DNA of 64,000 bases. Source: G963663775 sp963663775 (GTDB taxonomy: Bacteria > Bacillota > Clostridia > Oscillospirales > Butyricicoccaceae). Below, piece after piece: positions 39,051 to 48,586 of the stretch. Below the pieces are notes generated by a model, which was not told the origin of the DNA, did not search any database, and saw nothing but the letters and a program-made list of their open reading frames with translations. The position numbers and the translations under genes are program-made. Position 1 is the stretch's first letter, and every line of letters begins with the position of its first letter. Location: contig OY760624.1 of NCBI GenBank assembly GCA_963663775.1, positions 682,001-746,000 on the forward strand, read 5' to 3'.

Positions 39051-42000
39051 TTATAGCAGCACAAACTCTGCACATGCAAAAAAGAATAATCTTTTTTCTA
39101 TCACAGGTTTTCCAAAAATTCGTTCCACTGCAAACGCATACGCCTCCATCTGCGTTCGATATTCTTCCGCACGCAGCCTCACGTTCTTTTTACTTACACG
39201 GTCGGTTTTGAAATCCAAGACCACAAACCCATCTTTTGTTTCAATGAAGCAGTCGATTACCCCCTGTAGTAAAATTTCTTCCTCCGGTGCTTCTCCTGCC
39301 TTCTCATAAAATTTTGCCGCTGGCACCAATAATGAAAATTTAAACTCTCTGCGAATGTTCTGTTCTCGCATATATGTTTGATAAAATGCAGATGCAAAGA
39401 ACGCATTGATTTTTGCTTCCTCAATCGCTTCTGCCTGTTCTTTCGATAAAATATGCTTTTCCGCCATACGCATGCGCTCTGCATGCACCCCTTGTGCCGT
39501 TTCACACGCCGCAAAGTCTGCAAACTGCAGGAACAAGTGGTGTGCCGTTCCGATTTCGCTCGGTGTTAATCCACGTAGCGCTTTATCAAAAAACGGTCGA
39601 CGCAGTGATTTTTCCTCTAATCGAATCTTTGGCGTTCCTTCTGCGGCTTCTTCCGCTTTAACCGTTTTTTTCAGCCCCGTCACCGTCAACTTGGAGGGAA
39701 CATCTTTCAAATATGCCTTATCATACACAAACTCTTGCGGTATTTCTACCTCGTTTACGGCTTCACTTACCTGCTCTACTTCGACTTGTTCTTCAAACAG
39801 CAACTGTTGTATTTCGCCAGCACGCAGATACGAAAATGCAAAACAGTCTGGCAGCTTCGGATTGGGTGCAAGTATTACATTTGCCGCTTCCCGCAGCGGT
39901 GCTGCCGCTGTGCAGCGCAGTAGGGGCGCAAGCAGCCACAGCGCACTGGAGCGTGATGCGCCCAACGCATAGGGCGGCAATGTTTCATGTTCCGCAAGTG
40001 CTTTCCATTTTTTCAAAGAGGATCCCACCGAACCCGAAGCACATGTGACAATCAATTTTTCTTTAGCACGGGTCATCCCTACATATAGAATGCGCAATTC
40101 TTCGCTAATTTGCTCTCTCCTCGCCTGCGCCATAATCGCAAGGCGCCTAAGCGTTGGATATTGGATACCACGCGCAGTGTCTCTGCATTTTGGCCCCAAT
40201 CCCAACACCGGATGCATCAAAACCGGCTGATACATATCGGTTTCATTAAAGCTTTTTGCGGAGTCTGCCAAAAACACCACTGGAAATTCTAGCCCCTTGG
40301 ATTTGTGGATGGACATAATGCGTACTGCACCGCCTTCTGACTGCGCCGCACCGGCCGGAAAATCCTGTCCCTGCTCCAGCATGCTGCGCACCATATATAG
40401 GAAACGGAACAACCCCCTATGCCCTTGCGCCTCATAAGCACGTGAACGTTCAAAAAACGCAAGCAAATTGCTTTGCCGCTGTGTGCCGTTTGGCAATGCG
40501 CCGTACAACCCCAATGCACCCGTTGCATCATATAGCAGCTGCAGCAGCTGATATACCGGCAAATCCGCTGCAAGCAATCTCCATTCCTGCAGCTGCTGCA
40601 GGAACATTTGAATTTCCTGTGCATGCTCTTGCATCGTTTCCATCTCGGCTGCCAAACACATGGTATCATAAAAGCAGCTATTCTTATCACACAACCGAAT
40701 CTGCGCCAAAAGGTCTTCTGAAAATCCAATCAGCGGCGAACGCAGTGCGCCAATCAATTCCACATCCTGCCGTGGATTATCAATGACGTGCAGCAGCGAA
40801 ACCACCGCCCGCACCTCCACCGCCTCCAGCAGTCCCGTGCTGTCATCTGATTGCGCCGTCAACCCAACCTCTTCCAGCGCCTCGGCATACACCACCGCTT
40901 TGCGCTTCATCGAACGCAGCAAAATGGTGCAGTCAGATGGTTTTAGCGGTCTGCTTACGCCCAGTGCCTTGTCATGCACCAAAAAACCGTCCCGCAGCAT
41001 TGCATGGATTTTTTGCGCCACAAATGCCGCTTCCGTTTTTGTTTTATCCGGTGTGATGTCCCCTTCTTTGGAAACATCAATAACACACACCTCGGTTTGG
41101 TATCTTACGTGGTCTGGCTCGGAAAAGCTCGCCCCCAGATAGAGCATCTCCCTCGCATCATATCGCAAATCGCCCACGTTTTCGCTCATCACCGCATGAA
41201 ACACGGTATTTGTGGCATCCAAAACCTGTGCTCGGGAGCGGAAATTTTTAGAGAGCACCACACGGCGTGGCTGTCCCTCCTTGGCATGCTCTGCATCTGG
41301 AAATGCCTGATATTTCTCCAAAAAAATCCTCGGATTCGCCAACCGAAAGCTATAAATACTCTGTTTGACATCCCCCACCATAAACAGCTTGTTTCCTTGC
41401 TGAGAAACTGCCTGAAAAATTGCATCCTGCACCGCATTGGTATCCTGATATTCATCTACCAGCACTTCTGCGAAATAGTCAGAAATCCCCTTTGCCAACA
41501 GGGTCACATCGCCGTCTTTTTGATAAAACAGCTGAATTGCAAAATGCTCCAAGTCATGAAAATCCACCAGATTTCTGCGCCGCTTTTCCGCCGAAAAAAG
41601 GGTAGAAAACGTCTGTACAATCTCCACCAATGCACGCATTGCCGGCGCAACCCGCCCAGTTTCCTCTGCCGCCTCTGCCGCAGTAATGCACAGCATGCGC
41701 TCTGCAATTTTGCCCGCCACGGTTTTCCATTCTTCTCGCTGTGCCTTGAGGGATTCCAGAAACTCTTTGTCCTCATACCCACGAATGCCCTTCAGCCGTG
41801 CAAATGCGATGTTTTGTGCCGCTTCCACCGCCGTGTCCCACACGCCGCTTTCGATTGCTGCAAGCAGCGCCCGTGCATGCTGTATGTCCGCAGTAAAGGC
41901 AGGCAAATACGCATCCCGCACCTGCTCATCCTCCTGCATGTGCGCAATCGCATCCTCCAGACATCCCAACCCATATTCCGCCGCCAGCCGTGCCTCCCGC

Positions 42001-42671
42001 AGCAGCACCGCACCGTGCAACGTATCTGCTGGGTCTGCCTGCGGCGCCGTATACGTTTCCTGCACCTGCTGCAAAAATGCAGAAGGGTTGGGATGGCTCT
42101 GCATCTTTTCATAAATCTCCCGAATGGTTTCATGCAGCCGTCTGTCATCTCGCCCTGCATGCAGCAGCTCGGTCAACGCCAAAAAGCCACGGCTTTCCTC
42201 GGTTTCCTGTTGGTTTTCCGCCGCTTCATACGCCGCCTCTAATTGCACATCCAGAAGTTCATCCATCAGCAGACCTGTTTCACTGGCATCTGCAATGCGA
42301 AAATCCGGTGAAATCCCCAGCTGCACAAACTGCTCCCGTGCCAATTTCAAACAAAACGCATGCACGGTGGTAATTTGGGCACGATGCACCAAAAACAGTT
42401 GCCGCCGCAGCCGCTTGTCCTCCGGCGTTTCTGTCAAACGTGCCGTGAGCGCATCCGCAATCTTTCCACGCAATTCTGCCGCCGCAGCATTGGTATAGGT
42501 CACCATCAAAAATCGGTCAATATCCACCGGATGCACCGCATCGGTCAGCTGACGCAGCACCCGCTCGACCAAAACCGCCGTTTTCCCCGAACCTGCCGCC
42601 GCCGACACCAGCAATGTACCGCCACGGTTTTCAATTGCCGTGCGCTGCTCCTCCGTCCAATTGGTTGCCAT
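39051..42671 (-). CDS. addA: ATP-dependent helicase/nuclease subunit A
   Basis: 1206 residues. UvrD-type helicase with Walker A AAAGSGKTAVL at the N-terminus, VDEYQDTN in motif II, and a C-terminal RecB-like nuclease domain with GVIDCFIETKDGFVVLDFKT catalytic residues. With AddB it processes double-strand breaks for recombination. ATG 42671 (MATNWTEEQ) has GGAGG and AAAGG upstream; the open frame to 42848 overlaps addB and lacks family similarity. It overlaps addB by 41 bases. Confidence 0.97.
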   Translation of the reverse strand: MATNWTEEQRTAIENRGGTLLVSAAAGSGKTAVLVERVLRQLTDAVHPVDIDRFLMVTYTNAAAAELRGKIADALTARLTETPEDKRLRRQLFLVHRAQITTVHAFCLKLAREQFVQLGISPDFRIADASETGLLMDELLDVQLEAAYEAAENQQETEESRGFLALTELLHAGRDDRRLHETIREIYEKMQSHPNPSAFLQQVQETYTAPQADPADTLHGAVLLREARLAAEYGLGCLEDAIAHMQEDEQVRDAYLPAFTADIQHARALLAAIESGVWDTAVEAAQNIAFARLKGIRGYEDKEFLESLKAQREEWKTVAGKIAERMLCITAAEAAEETGRVAPAMRALVEIVQTFSTLFSAEKRRRNLVDFHDLEHFAIQLFYQKDGDVTLLAKGISDYFAEVLVDEYQDTNAVQDAIFQAVSQQGNKLFMVGDVKQSIYSFRLANPRIFLEKYQAFPDAEHAKEGQPRRVVLSKNFRSRAQVLDATNTVFHAVMSENVGDLRYDAREMLYLGASFSEPDHVRYQTEVCVIDVSKEGDITPDKTKTEAAFVAQKIHAMLRDGFLVHDKALGVSRPLKPSDCTILLRSMKRKAVVYAEALEEVGLTAQSDDSTGLLEAVEVRAVVSLLHVIDNPRQDVELIGALRSPLIGFSEDLLAQIRLCDKNSCFYDTMCLAAEMETMQEHAQEIQMFLQQLQEWRLLAADLPVYQLLQLLYDATGALGLYGALPNGTQRQSNLLAFFERSRAYEAQGHRGLFRFLYMVRSMLEQGQDFPAGAAQSEGGAVRIMSIHKSKGLEFPVVFLADSAKSFNETDMYQPVLMHPVLGLGPKCRDTARGIQYPTLRRLAIMAQARREQISEELRILYVGMTRAKEKLIVTCASGSVGSSLKKWKALAEHETLPPYALGASRSSALWLLAPLLRCTAAAPLREAANVILAPNPKLPDCFAFSYLRAGEIQQLLFEEQVEVEQVSEAVNEVEIPQEFVYDKAYLKDVPSKLTVTGLKKTVKAEEAAEGTPKIRLEEKSLRRPFFDKALRGLTPSEIGTAHHLFLQFADFAACETAQGVHAERMRMAEKHILSKEQAEAIEEAKINAFFASAFYQTYMREQNIRREFKFSLLVPAAKFYEKAGEAPEEEILLQGVIDCFIETKDGFVVLDFKTDRVSKKNVRLRAEEYRTQMEAYAFAVERIFGKPVIEKRLFFFACAEFVLL

Positions 42672-45600
42672 GTGCCTTTTCCTCCAAACCGTCCCAAAAT
42701 TCTTCCGTTCCAATGCTGCGCAGTACCCGTGCGCTGTCGCCTGCCCGCTCGTCAAATTGGCATGCCGCACGAAATTCACACCATGCGCAATATTCCTGCT
42801 GTCCGTTGCGGTATGGATTTGCCTGCACATCCCCCTGTACCACCGCATGCGCCATTTCCATCAGCTTCTTTTTCGTATAGCGTGCCAATTTGCCAAACTT
42901 TTCGAGATTCGCAATGGAAGACACCGCCGCAAATGTTGTTTCGCCGTCCTTGCCCGCCGCCTTCAACTTGACAGGAATAAACCGTGCTTCGCCCGAAAGC
43001 CCCTGCTCCATCGCCTCTAAAATATCCATATCATCGGTGACAATGCCCGAACGGCGCAGTTCCTTTTGCCGCAGCAGACGCAGGTTTTCCTCTGTAATGT
43101 CCCGGTCTGCCTCCACCAATTCTTCCCTCGCCGGAATATACAGCACACCCGCCGGTTCAATGGAATTGATTTCTTCGAGCAGCCGTTCCCGATAGCGTTC
43201 CACACCATGCTCCTGCAAGGCATATAGATACAAAACCATCTGCATATTCAGCCCGTGCCAAATGTCCGACAGCGAAAACGCCTTTTTGCCGCTTTTATAG
43301 TCCATTACACGAATATATAGCTTTCCATTGCGGATATAGCCATCCACACGGTCTACTTTGCCGATGAGCTGTGCTGTAATGGTATCATCCTGACAGGTCA
43401 CAGGCTGCAAATCGCCCCGCTCAGAAAAATCCAGTTCAAAATCAATCGGGCGGAAGGCAGATTCTTTCAGTTCCTCTAACACATCCTCCAAAACCGCTTC
43501 CATGCTTTTCACCAATCTGCGGAATAGATACCGAAATCTTGCGGTTTTGTTTTGCAGTCCGCCCAGCTGCTGCTCCACATATTGTGCAACCACCTGCTTC
43601 ATGACCCCATATGCCGTTTCCTTGGTCGCTGCCGCAGCGCCGCCCTGCTGCGTGTCCAATACAGCCAATGTGTTTTCCAGCACAAAGTGCAAAAAGGTGC
43701 CCATCTCGGGTGCCGCAAACGATGCCACCTTACGCGGTTTCGCTTTCAGCCCATATTGCAGAAAAAAGGCGAACCGACAGGAATAGAATTTATCCAGTCG
43801 AGAAGCGGTCAGCCGCAACGTCTGTCCATATAATTTTTGTGCGGTATGTTCCGCCTGCAGCGGTCCACGGGTCAACTCCTGCCGCTGTGCACGCTGCACC
43901 TGCGCTTCCTGTTGATAGTGCTGATATGCCGCCAACGCTGCCGGCTCTTCATTCCCGCTGAGATACGAGCATGCCAAATCCACCCCAGGACGCTTGGCTG
44001 CCAGCCGAAATCGCTGTTGCTGCGAGGCACTGCTCTGCGTCGGCACACCTTCCAGCAGCTTGGTAATACTGCCGATAAGGTAAGATGGGCGTGCATCTGC
44101 CCCCGCCATATCGGTGGTGTGCCAGCAAAGCAGCAGTTGCTCTCTTGGGCACGCAAACGCACGATACAGCAGCTCCATTTCCATCATCATACGCTCTGCA
44201 CCAAAGGCGGACAGCTCCACCCCCACAGCGTCCAGCACCACACGTTCTGTTTCCGTCAAAACGCCGTTTGGTGTCGGCGGTTTTGGCAGCACCCCATCAT
44301 TCACCCCCAACAAAATAACATAGGGCACATTTTCGCTGGTGATGCGTTCCATGTCCCCGCAGGACACACGGTCGAGCGACACAGGAATCGTTGCCACATC
44401 ATATTCGCCCAGCACCAACGTGAACAGCCGTGCAAATCGCTCGGCATCCATCTCGGTTTCTCCGCAAACCCAGACGAACTGCTCCAATGCACTGACCAGA
44501 ATCTCCCACAGCTGCCGATATTCCTCTGCCATTTGCAGTCGACCTGCTGCTTCATGCGCCTTAGCACGTGTTTGTATCTGCGCTGGCGCTTCCACCGCTT
44601 CCAAAAAGTCATACAGCGCCTGTGCAAACGCCTGTGCGGTCTGTCCCGTTCGCAGTGCCGCCTCCAGCTGTACAAATGGCGCAATCATCCGCTCCCGCAG
44701 GGCATTGCGCTGCGCCAAGGCTTCGATGGCATCTGCGTCCAATGCCAGTCCATAGCCGTCCGGATGTTCTGTGAAGGGTCTCTGCCATGCTTTGCCCTGT
44801 ATGCGCCATGTCAGCGCATAATTTTCCAATTGGTCGATGGCATCCATCTCCAGTGCACACAAGCCCGTGCGCAGGCAGGCAAACAAATCTTCATAGCGGT
44901 ATCCGTTTGTCACCGCTGCAAGTGCCGTTGTCAGCAATGCCAGCGGTGGCTTTTGCAGCAAATCCTCTTTTTCGCTGATGAACACTGGAATCTCATATCG
45001 CTCCATGACCATCTGCAGCACAGCAGTATAGGGTGCAATTTCACGTGCGGCAATCACAAAATCACGGTATCTTGCTCCCGTTTCCCGTATCACACGCCGT
45101 ATATATGCCGCCGCATATTCACACTCTTCATATGGACTGCTCGCCGCATAAATCTGCAAACTATTCTTATCGGATAGTCGTGAAGCGCTGGCAGGCAGCA
45201 ACCCCACTGCTTCCAACGCCGCCAAATCCTGCGGACGCTGCATGCGACTCTGCCCCAACTCCACTCGCTCAAGCGGCACCCCATATTTTTTCGCCATGCG
45301 GGTCAGCATCTTCACCGTTTTGCAGCCGGACGCAAAAATCTCAGGCTGGGTTTCGTCGCAGGTGATGCAGGCGGTTATCTGCACTTTTTTTTGCAGCATC
45401 ACTTCCAGAACCGCACGTTCTTGCGCCGTAAATCCAAAAAAACCGTCCAAATATATGGTCACGCCATCCAGTGCATGGCTGTCTTGCAGCCTCGCCGCAA
45501 GCAAGGTCAGCGCATCCCGCGGGTCAGACAGTCCTTGCTCGCACAAGCGGTCATATATGGTATAAATCTGCGCCAAATCCGAAAGTTTTGCCCGCAACTC

Positions 45601-46044
45601 TGTTTCATCTCGATGCATCTGCCCCATGGCTTCAAACAACCGCTCTGGCGGGATGGTGCAGTTTTTCATTTCATCGATGATTTGCAGCAGCTCCCGCACC
45701 ATTTCCGGACGCTCTGCAGCCCCTGCATATACCTGCAAATTTGCAGCCGATTGCAGCACCGCTTGCTGCATCGTCAGCAAGCGTCCCGCAGGGCTCAGCA
45801 CGGTGTCTGCCAATCCGCCGACCTCTGCAAAGATTCTGCCTGTCAAGCGAGAAAATGTCAGCACCTCCGCCGTGCGTGCACCTGTTCCATCGGTTTCCGC
45901 CGCAACACGCCGCTCATATGCATGTGAAAAAAGCTCCGGCACCAACAGCATCTGTTTCCCCTCGCCGCATGCGGCCGCCTCTGCAATCTCCCGCAGCAGC
46001 ATGGTGGTCTTTCCGCTGCCGCCACGCCCCGTGATAATCCGCAT
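42631..46044 (-). CDS. addB: ATP-dependent helicase/nuclease subunit B
   Basis: 1137 residues. Degenerate helicase with Walker A GRGGSGKTT at the N-terminus and a C-terminal nuclease domain (VMDYKSGKK). Cysteines in YSCRFAFF (about 760) and YCAWCEFRAAC near the end form the iron-sulfur staple typical of AddB. AGGAGGT lies upstream of the ATG. Confidence 0.96.
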   Translation of the reverse strand: MRIITGRGGSGKTTMLLREIAEAAACGEGKQMLLVPELFSHAYERRVAAETDGTGARTAEVLTFSRLTGRIFAEVGGLADTVLSPAGRLLTMQQAVLQSAANLQVYAGAAERPEMVRELLQIIDEMKNCTIPPERLFEAMGQMHRDETELRAKLSDLAQIYTIYDRLCEQGLSDPRDALTLLAARLQDSHALDGVTIYLDGFFGFTAQERAVLEVMLQKKVQITACITCDETQPEIFASGCKTVKMLTRMAKKYGVPLERVELGQSRMQRPQDLAALEAVGLLPASASRLSDKNSLQIYAASSPYEECEYAAAYIRRVIRETGARYRDFVIAAREIAPYTAVLQMVMERYEIPVFISEKEDLLQKPPLALLTTALAAVTNGYRYEDLFACLRTGLCALEMDAIDQLENYALTWRIQGKAWQRPFTEHPDGYGLALDADAIEALAQRNALRERMIAPFVQLEAALRTGQTAQAFAQALYDFLEAVEAPAQIQTRAKAHEAAGRLQMAEEYRQLWEILVSALEQFVWVCGETEMDAERFARLFTLVLGEYDVATIPVSLDRVSCGDMERITSENVPYVILLGVNDGVLPKPPTPNGVLTETERVVLDAVGVELSAFGAERMMMEMELLYRAFACPREQLLLCWHTTDMAGADARPSYLIGSITKLLEGVPTQSSASQQQRFRLAAKRPGVDLACSYLSGNEEPAALAAYQHYQQEAQVQRAQRQELTRGPLQAEHTAQKLYGQTLRLTASRLDKFYSCRFAFFLQYGLKAKPRKVASFAAPEMGTFLHFVLENTLAVLDTQQGGAAAATKETAYGVMKQVVAQYVEQQLGGLQNKTARFRYLFRRLVKSMEAVLEDVLEELKESAFRPIDFELDFSERGDLQPVTCQDDTITAQLIGKVDRVDGYIRNGKLYIRVMDYKSGKKAFSLSDIWHGLNMQMVLYLYALQEHGVERYRERLLEEINSIEPAGVLYIPAREELVEADRDITEENLRLLRQKELRRSGIVTDDMDILEAMEQGLSGEARFIPVKLKAAGKDGETTFAAVSSIANLEKFGKLARYTKKKLMEMAHAVVQGDVQANPYRNGQQEYCAWCEFRAACQFDERAGDSARVLRSIGTEEFWDGLEEKAHGNQLDGGAAHGN

Positions 46045-46170
46045 CCCGCAGACCTCCTTTTCTTGTGCAGTGTTCCTTTTGTGTTAAGCATAGCATTTTC
46101 TGTTTCGTTCGTCAATTTATAGTCGAACATTTGTTTTTAAAATTTCTTTTTATTTTTTTGTAAAAACATA

Positions 46171-46199
46171 TTGACAAACCGACTATATTGTCATATACT
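46171..46199 (+). promoter_or_regulatory. Promoter of the tRNA-Asp-Phe-Gly operon
   Basis: TTGACA (46171-46176), 17 bases, TATACT (46194-46199), about 30 bases before tRNA-Asp: a strong sigma-A promoter. Confidence 0.85.
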
Positions 46200-46229
46200 A
46201 AACAAGCACTTTACGGTTTGCAAAGAAAT

Positions 46230-46306
46230 GGCCCGGTAGCTCAGTTGGTTAGAGCGCTAGCCTGTCACGCTAGAGGTCGTGGGTTCGAGCCCCATCCGGG
46301 TCGCCA
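46230..46306 (+). tRNA. tRNA-Asp (GTC)
   Basis: 77 bases with CCA, anticodon loop CTGTCAC. Identical to the minus-strand copy at 32024-32100. Confidence 0.95.
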
Positions 46307-46341
46307 TTTTTATCGCATTGTGTTGCAGATTCTTTCTGTAT

Positions 46342-46417
46342 GCCTCTGTAGCTCAGTCGGTAGAGCAGGGGACTGAAAATCCCCGTGTCGGTGGTTCGAT
46401 TCCGCCCGGAGGCACCA
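46342..46417 (+). tRNA. tRNA-Phe (GAA)
   Basis: 76 bases with CCA. Acceptor GCCTCTG / CGGAGGC, anticodon loop CTGAAAA. Confidence 0.95.
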
Positions 46418-46420
46418 AAT

Positions 46421-46496
46421 GCGGATGTAGCTCATCTGGTAGAGCGCCACCTTGCCAAGGTGGAGGTAGCGAGTTCGAGCCTCGTCATCCGCTCCA
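46421..46496 (+). tRNA. tRNA-Gly (GCC)
   Basis: 76 bases with CCA. Acceptor GCGGATG / CATCCGC, anticodon loop TTGCCAA. Only 3 bases after tRNA-Phe. Confidence 0.95.
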
Positions 46497-46525
46497 AACC
46501 TTTCGATTTTATCGAAAGGTTTTTT
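46497..46525 (+). terminator. Terminator of the tRNA trio
   Basis: AACCTTTCGAT / ATCGAAAGGTT stem followed by TTTT. A second hairpin (AAAAGCACC / GGTGCTTTT, 46537-46564, then more T) backs it up. Confidence 0.85.
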
Positions 46526-46576
46526 CTTTTGTCTGCAAAAGCACCCGCTCCGGCAGGTGCTTTTTTGTTTGCAAAT

Positions 46577-46689
46577 CTTAGAACCTGTATCCACAAATGA
46601 GATTGGTGTATTCCAAGGATTTTTAATGCCGTATGGCAGGAAAGATTTCTTAAATATAGCTGTTTTGCGTTATGAATACAGGTTCTTAA
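46577..46689. mobile_element. 113-bp MITE-like element with inverted ends
   Basis: Left end CTTAGAACCTGTAT (46577-46590) and right end ATACAGGTTCTTAA (46676-46689) are near-perfect inverted repeats. No coding capacity inside. The right end overlaps the TAA stop of the histidine kinase gene. Related ends occur alone at 11366 and 56104. A miniature inverted-repeat element, or remains of an insertion sequence, is the best guess. Confidence 0.5.
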
Positions 46690-47738
46690 AGTGTGTTTCG
46701 TTGTGCATTTGGAAGCGATACGATAAAGGTTGTTCCTTTTCCGCTTGCACTTTCGCAGACAATTTCTCCATCGTACAGTTCCACCACTTTTTTCACAATC
46801 GCCAGTCCAATGCCATTGCCCTGCATCTTATGCGACTTGTCCGCTTGATAAAATTTATCGAAAATATGCTTTTGCACCGCTTCCTCCATGCCAATCCCCT
46901 GGTCTGTGACCCGAAAGATAGCCCGATTTTCTCGTGATTCCAAGGAAATCCACACCTGTGAATGCTCTGGAGAAAATTTGACCGCATTGTCCAGTAAATT
47001 CATCCACACCTGATGCAGCAAGTCCTCATTGCCATAGAACACGCATTCCTCCAAATCCACGATTGGCTCAATCCCCTTTTTGTCCCACTTCGTTTCCAAC
47101 ATCAACACCACGCGGCGAATCTGCTCTGCCAAATCAAAGGAAACACGTGCCGGTTGGATGCCTAAATTTTCAACCTTGGAGAGGTTCAGCGTGTTGGTTG
47201 CCAGAGAAGACAGGCGGTCTGCCTCGCTGATGATAATATCCAAATATTCATTGCGCTCCTGTGTTGTCAACGCAGGATTCTTGAGAAGCTTTGCAAATCC
47301 CCGCAAAGATACAATAGGGGTTTTAAATTCGTGCGAAAAATTATTGACAAAATCCGCACGCAAAATTTCATAGCTTGCCAATTCCTCCACCATTTTATTG
47401 AAGCTTTTGGTCAGCACACCATATTCACTAGACCCCTCTAATTGCAGACGAACGCTAAAATTGCCATGCGCCACTTCTTCCATCGCCGCAATCAGCTTCC
47501 GTATCGGTTTTAAAGGCAGGCGTCCCAGAAACAGGGATAATATCGTGCCGATAATCGTGCTGGATAACGCCATCATAAAGAACATATTGTGAGCATTCAT
47601 AGAAATAGAAATCCCCATTTTATAGGTCGCATAAAACATAAACCCTATGATAGCTCCTGTAAAAACCAAAATCATAAACACATGCAGTGACAGCAAAATC
47701 GTCAGATTCAGCCGTGACTTTTTCAAACACTTCAGCAT
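46686..47738 (-). CDS. Sensor histidine kinase
   Basis: 350 residues. Two membrane helices (about 12-38 and 48-70) with almost no external loop, a HAMP region (about 72-125), the phosphorylated histidine in NNFSHEFKTPIVSLRGF, and an ATPase domain with DNAVKF, DQGIGM and GNGIGLAIVKKV. The short loop suggests it senses something in or at the membrane. It overlaps the response regulator by 7 bases. Its stop codon lies inside the end of the repeat element, so its natural C-terminus may have been altered. Confidence 0.92.
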   Translation of the reverse strand: MLKCLKKSRLNLTILLSLHVFMILVFTGAIIGFMFYATYKMGISISMNAHNMFFMMALSSTIIGTILSLFLGRLPLKPIRKLIAAMEEVAHGNFSVRLQLEGSSEYGVLTKSFNKMVEELASYEILRADFVNNFSHEFKTPIVSLRGFAKLLKNPALTTQERNEYLDIIISEADRLSSLATNTLNLSKVENLGIQPARVSFDLAEQIRRVVLMLETKWDKKGIEPIVDLEECVFYGNEDLLHQVWMNLLDNAVKFSPEHSQVWISLESRENRAIFRVTDQGIGMEEAVQKHIFDKFYQADKSHKMQGNGIGLAIVKKVVELYDGEIVCESASGKGTTFIVSLPNAQRNTL

Positions 47739-48406
47739 CGCTTCACCGCCTTATAGCCAAGCCCCCGCACCGTTACGATTTCAAACTCCTCCCAATCCGC
47801 AAAGCGATTGCGCAACCGGTTAATATGGACATTCACCGTTGCATCGGTGGTTTCCGACTCCATCCCCCAGATTTCATCCATAATTTGCAGTCTGGTAAAC
47901 ACCTTGCCCGCATAAGACAGCAGCATATACAGCAGATAAAATTCCTTTTGCGGCAGGATATACTGCTCGCCCTGCCGACTGACCGTCAACGCATCATAAT
48001 CCAAGGTCACCTCGCCAATCTGCAGCTTGTGCTCGCTGGCAATTTTGGATCGCCACAGCAATGCCTTGATGCGCAGCAGCATTTCTTCCTCATCCACTGG
48101 CTTCACCATATAATCATCCACGCCCAGCAAAAACCCTTTTTTCATATCTTCGGGCAGCTGCTTCGCCGTCACCATTAAAATCGGAAGGGTCATGCCAGCT
48201 GCCCGCAGCTGCCGCGTCAATTCATAGCCATCTATCCCCGGCATCATCACATCCGCCAGCAGCAAATCCACATGCTCCCGTTCCAAAACATTCAGTGCCG
48301 CTTGTCCGTCACCTGCTACTAGCGGCAGATACCCATTGGTGCGCAATACAGTTTCCATCAACTTTTGTGTATGTATATCATCTTCGACGATTAAAATGCG
48401 AAACAT
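47732..48406 (-). CDS. OmpR-family response regulator
   Basis: 224 residues. Receiver domain with the phosphorylated aspartate in LLADVMMPGIDGY and lysine in VTAKQLP; C-terminal winged helix (about 130-224). Partner of the adjacent kinase and divergent from the efflux operon, which it probably controls. Confidence 0.94.
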   Translation of the reverse strand: MFRILIVEDDIHTQKLMETVLRTNGYLPLVAGDGQAALNVLEREHVDLLLADVMMPGIDGYELTRQLRAAGMTLPILMVTAKQLPEDMKKGFLLGVDDYMVKPVDEEEMLLRIKALLWRSKIASEHKLQIGEVTLDYDALTVSRQGEQYILPQKEFYLLYMLLSYAGKVFTRLQIMDEIWGMESETTDATVNVHINRLRNRFADWEEFEIVTVRGLGYKAVKRC

Positions 48407-48511
48407 GCCCCATCACCTCATGAACAGTATACCATATTTTACGTTTGTGAAAAGGTGTGATTTTCCCGTCTTTTTCATGCTATTTTTTTACACCCATGAA
48501 ATGTTACAAGG

Positions 48512-48540
48512 TTTTGTTTATTTTTTGTTTATGTTATACT
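48512..48540 (+). promoter_or_regulatory. Promoter of the efflux operon with 11-bp direct repeats
   Basis: TATACT -10 at 48535-48540. Two perfect copies of TTTTGTTTAT (48512-48521 and 48523-48532), 11 bases apart, cover the -35 region, which itself has no good hexamer. This is the layout of OmpR-type activator sites. Confidence 0.6.
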
Positions 48541-48586
48541 GATACAATAGAATGTAATTGATAGGGAAACACAAGGAGGAACCTCA

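Noticed and set aside
40974..42242. 422-residue plus-strand open frame
   Set aside because: Antisense to addA, which is certain from its motifs.
43837..45177. 446-residue plus-strand open frame
   Set aside because: Antisense to addB.
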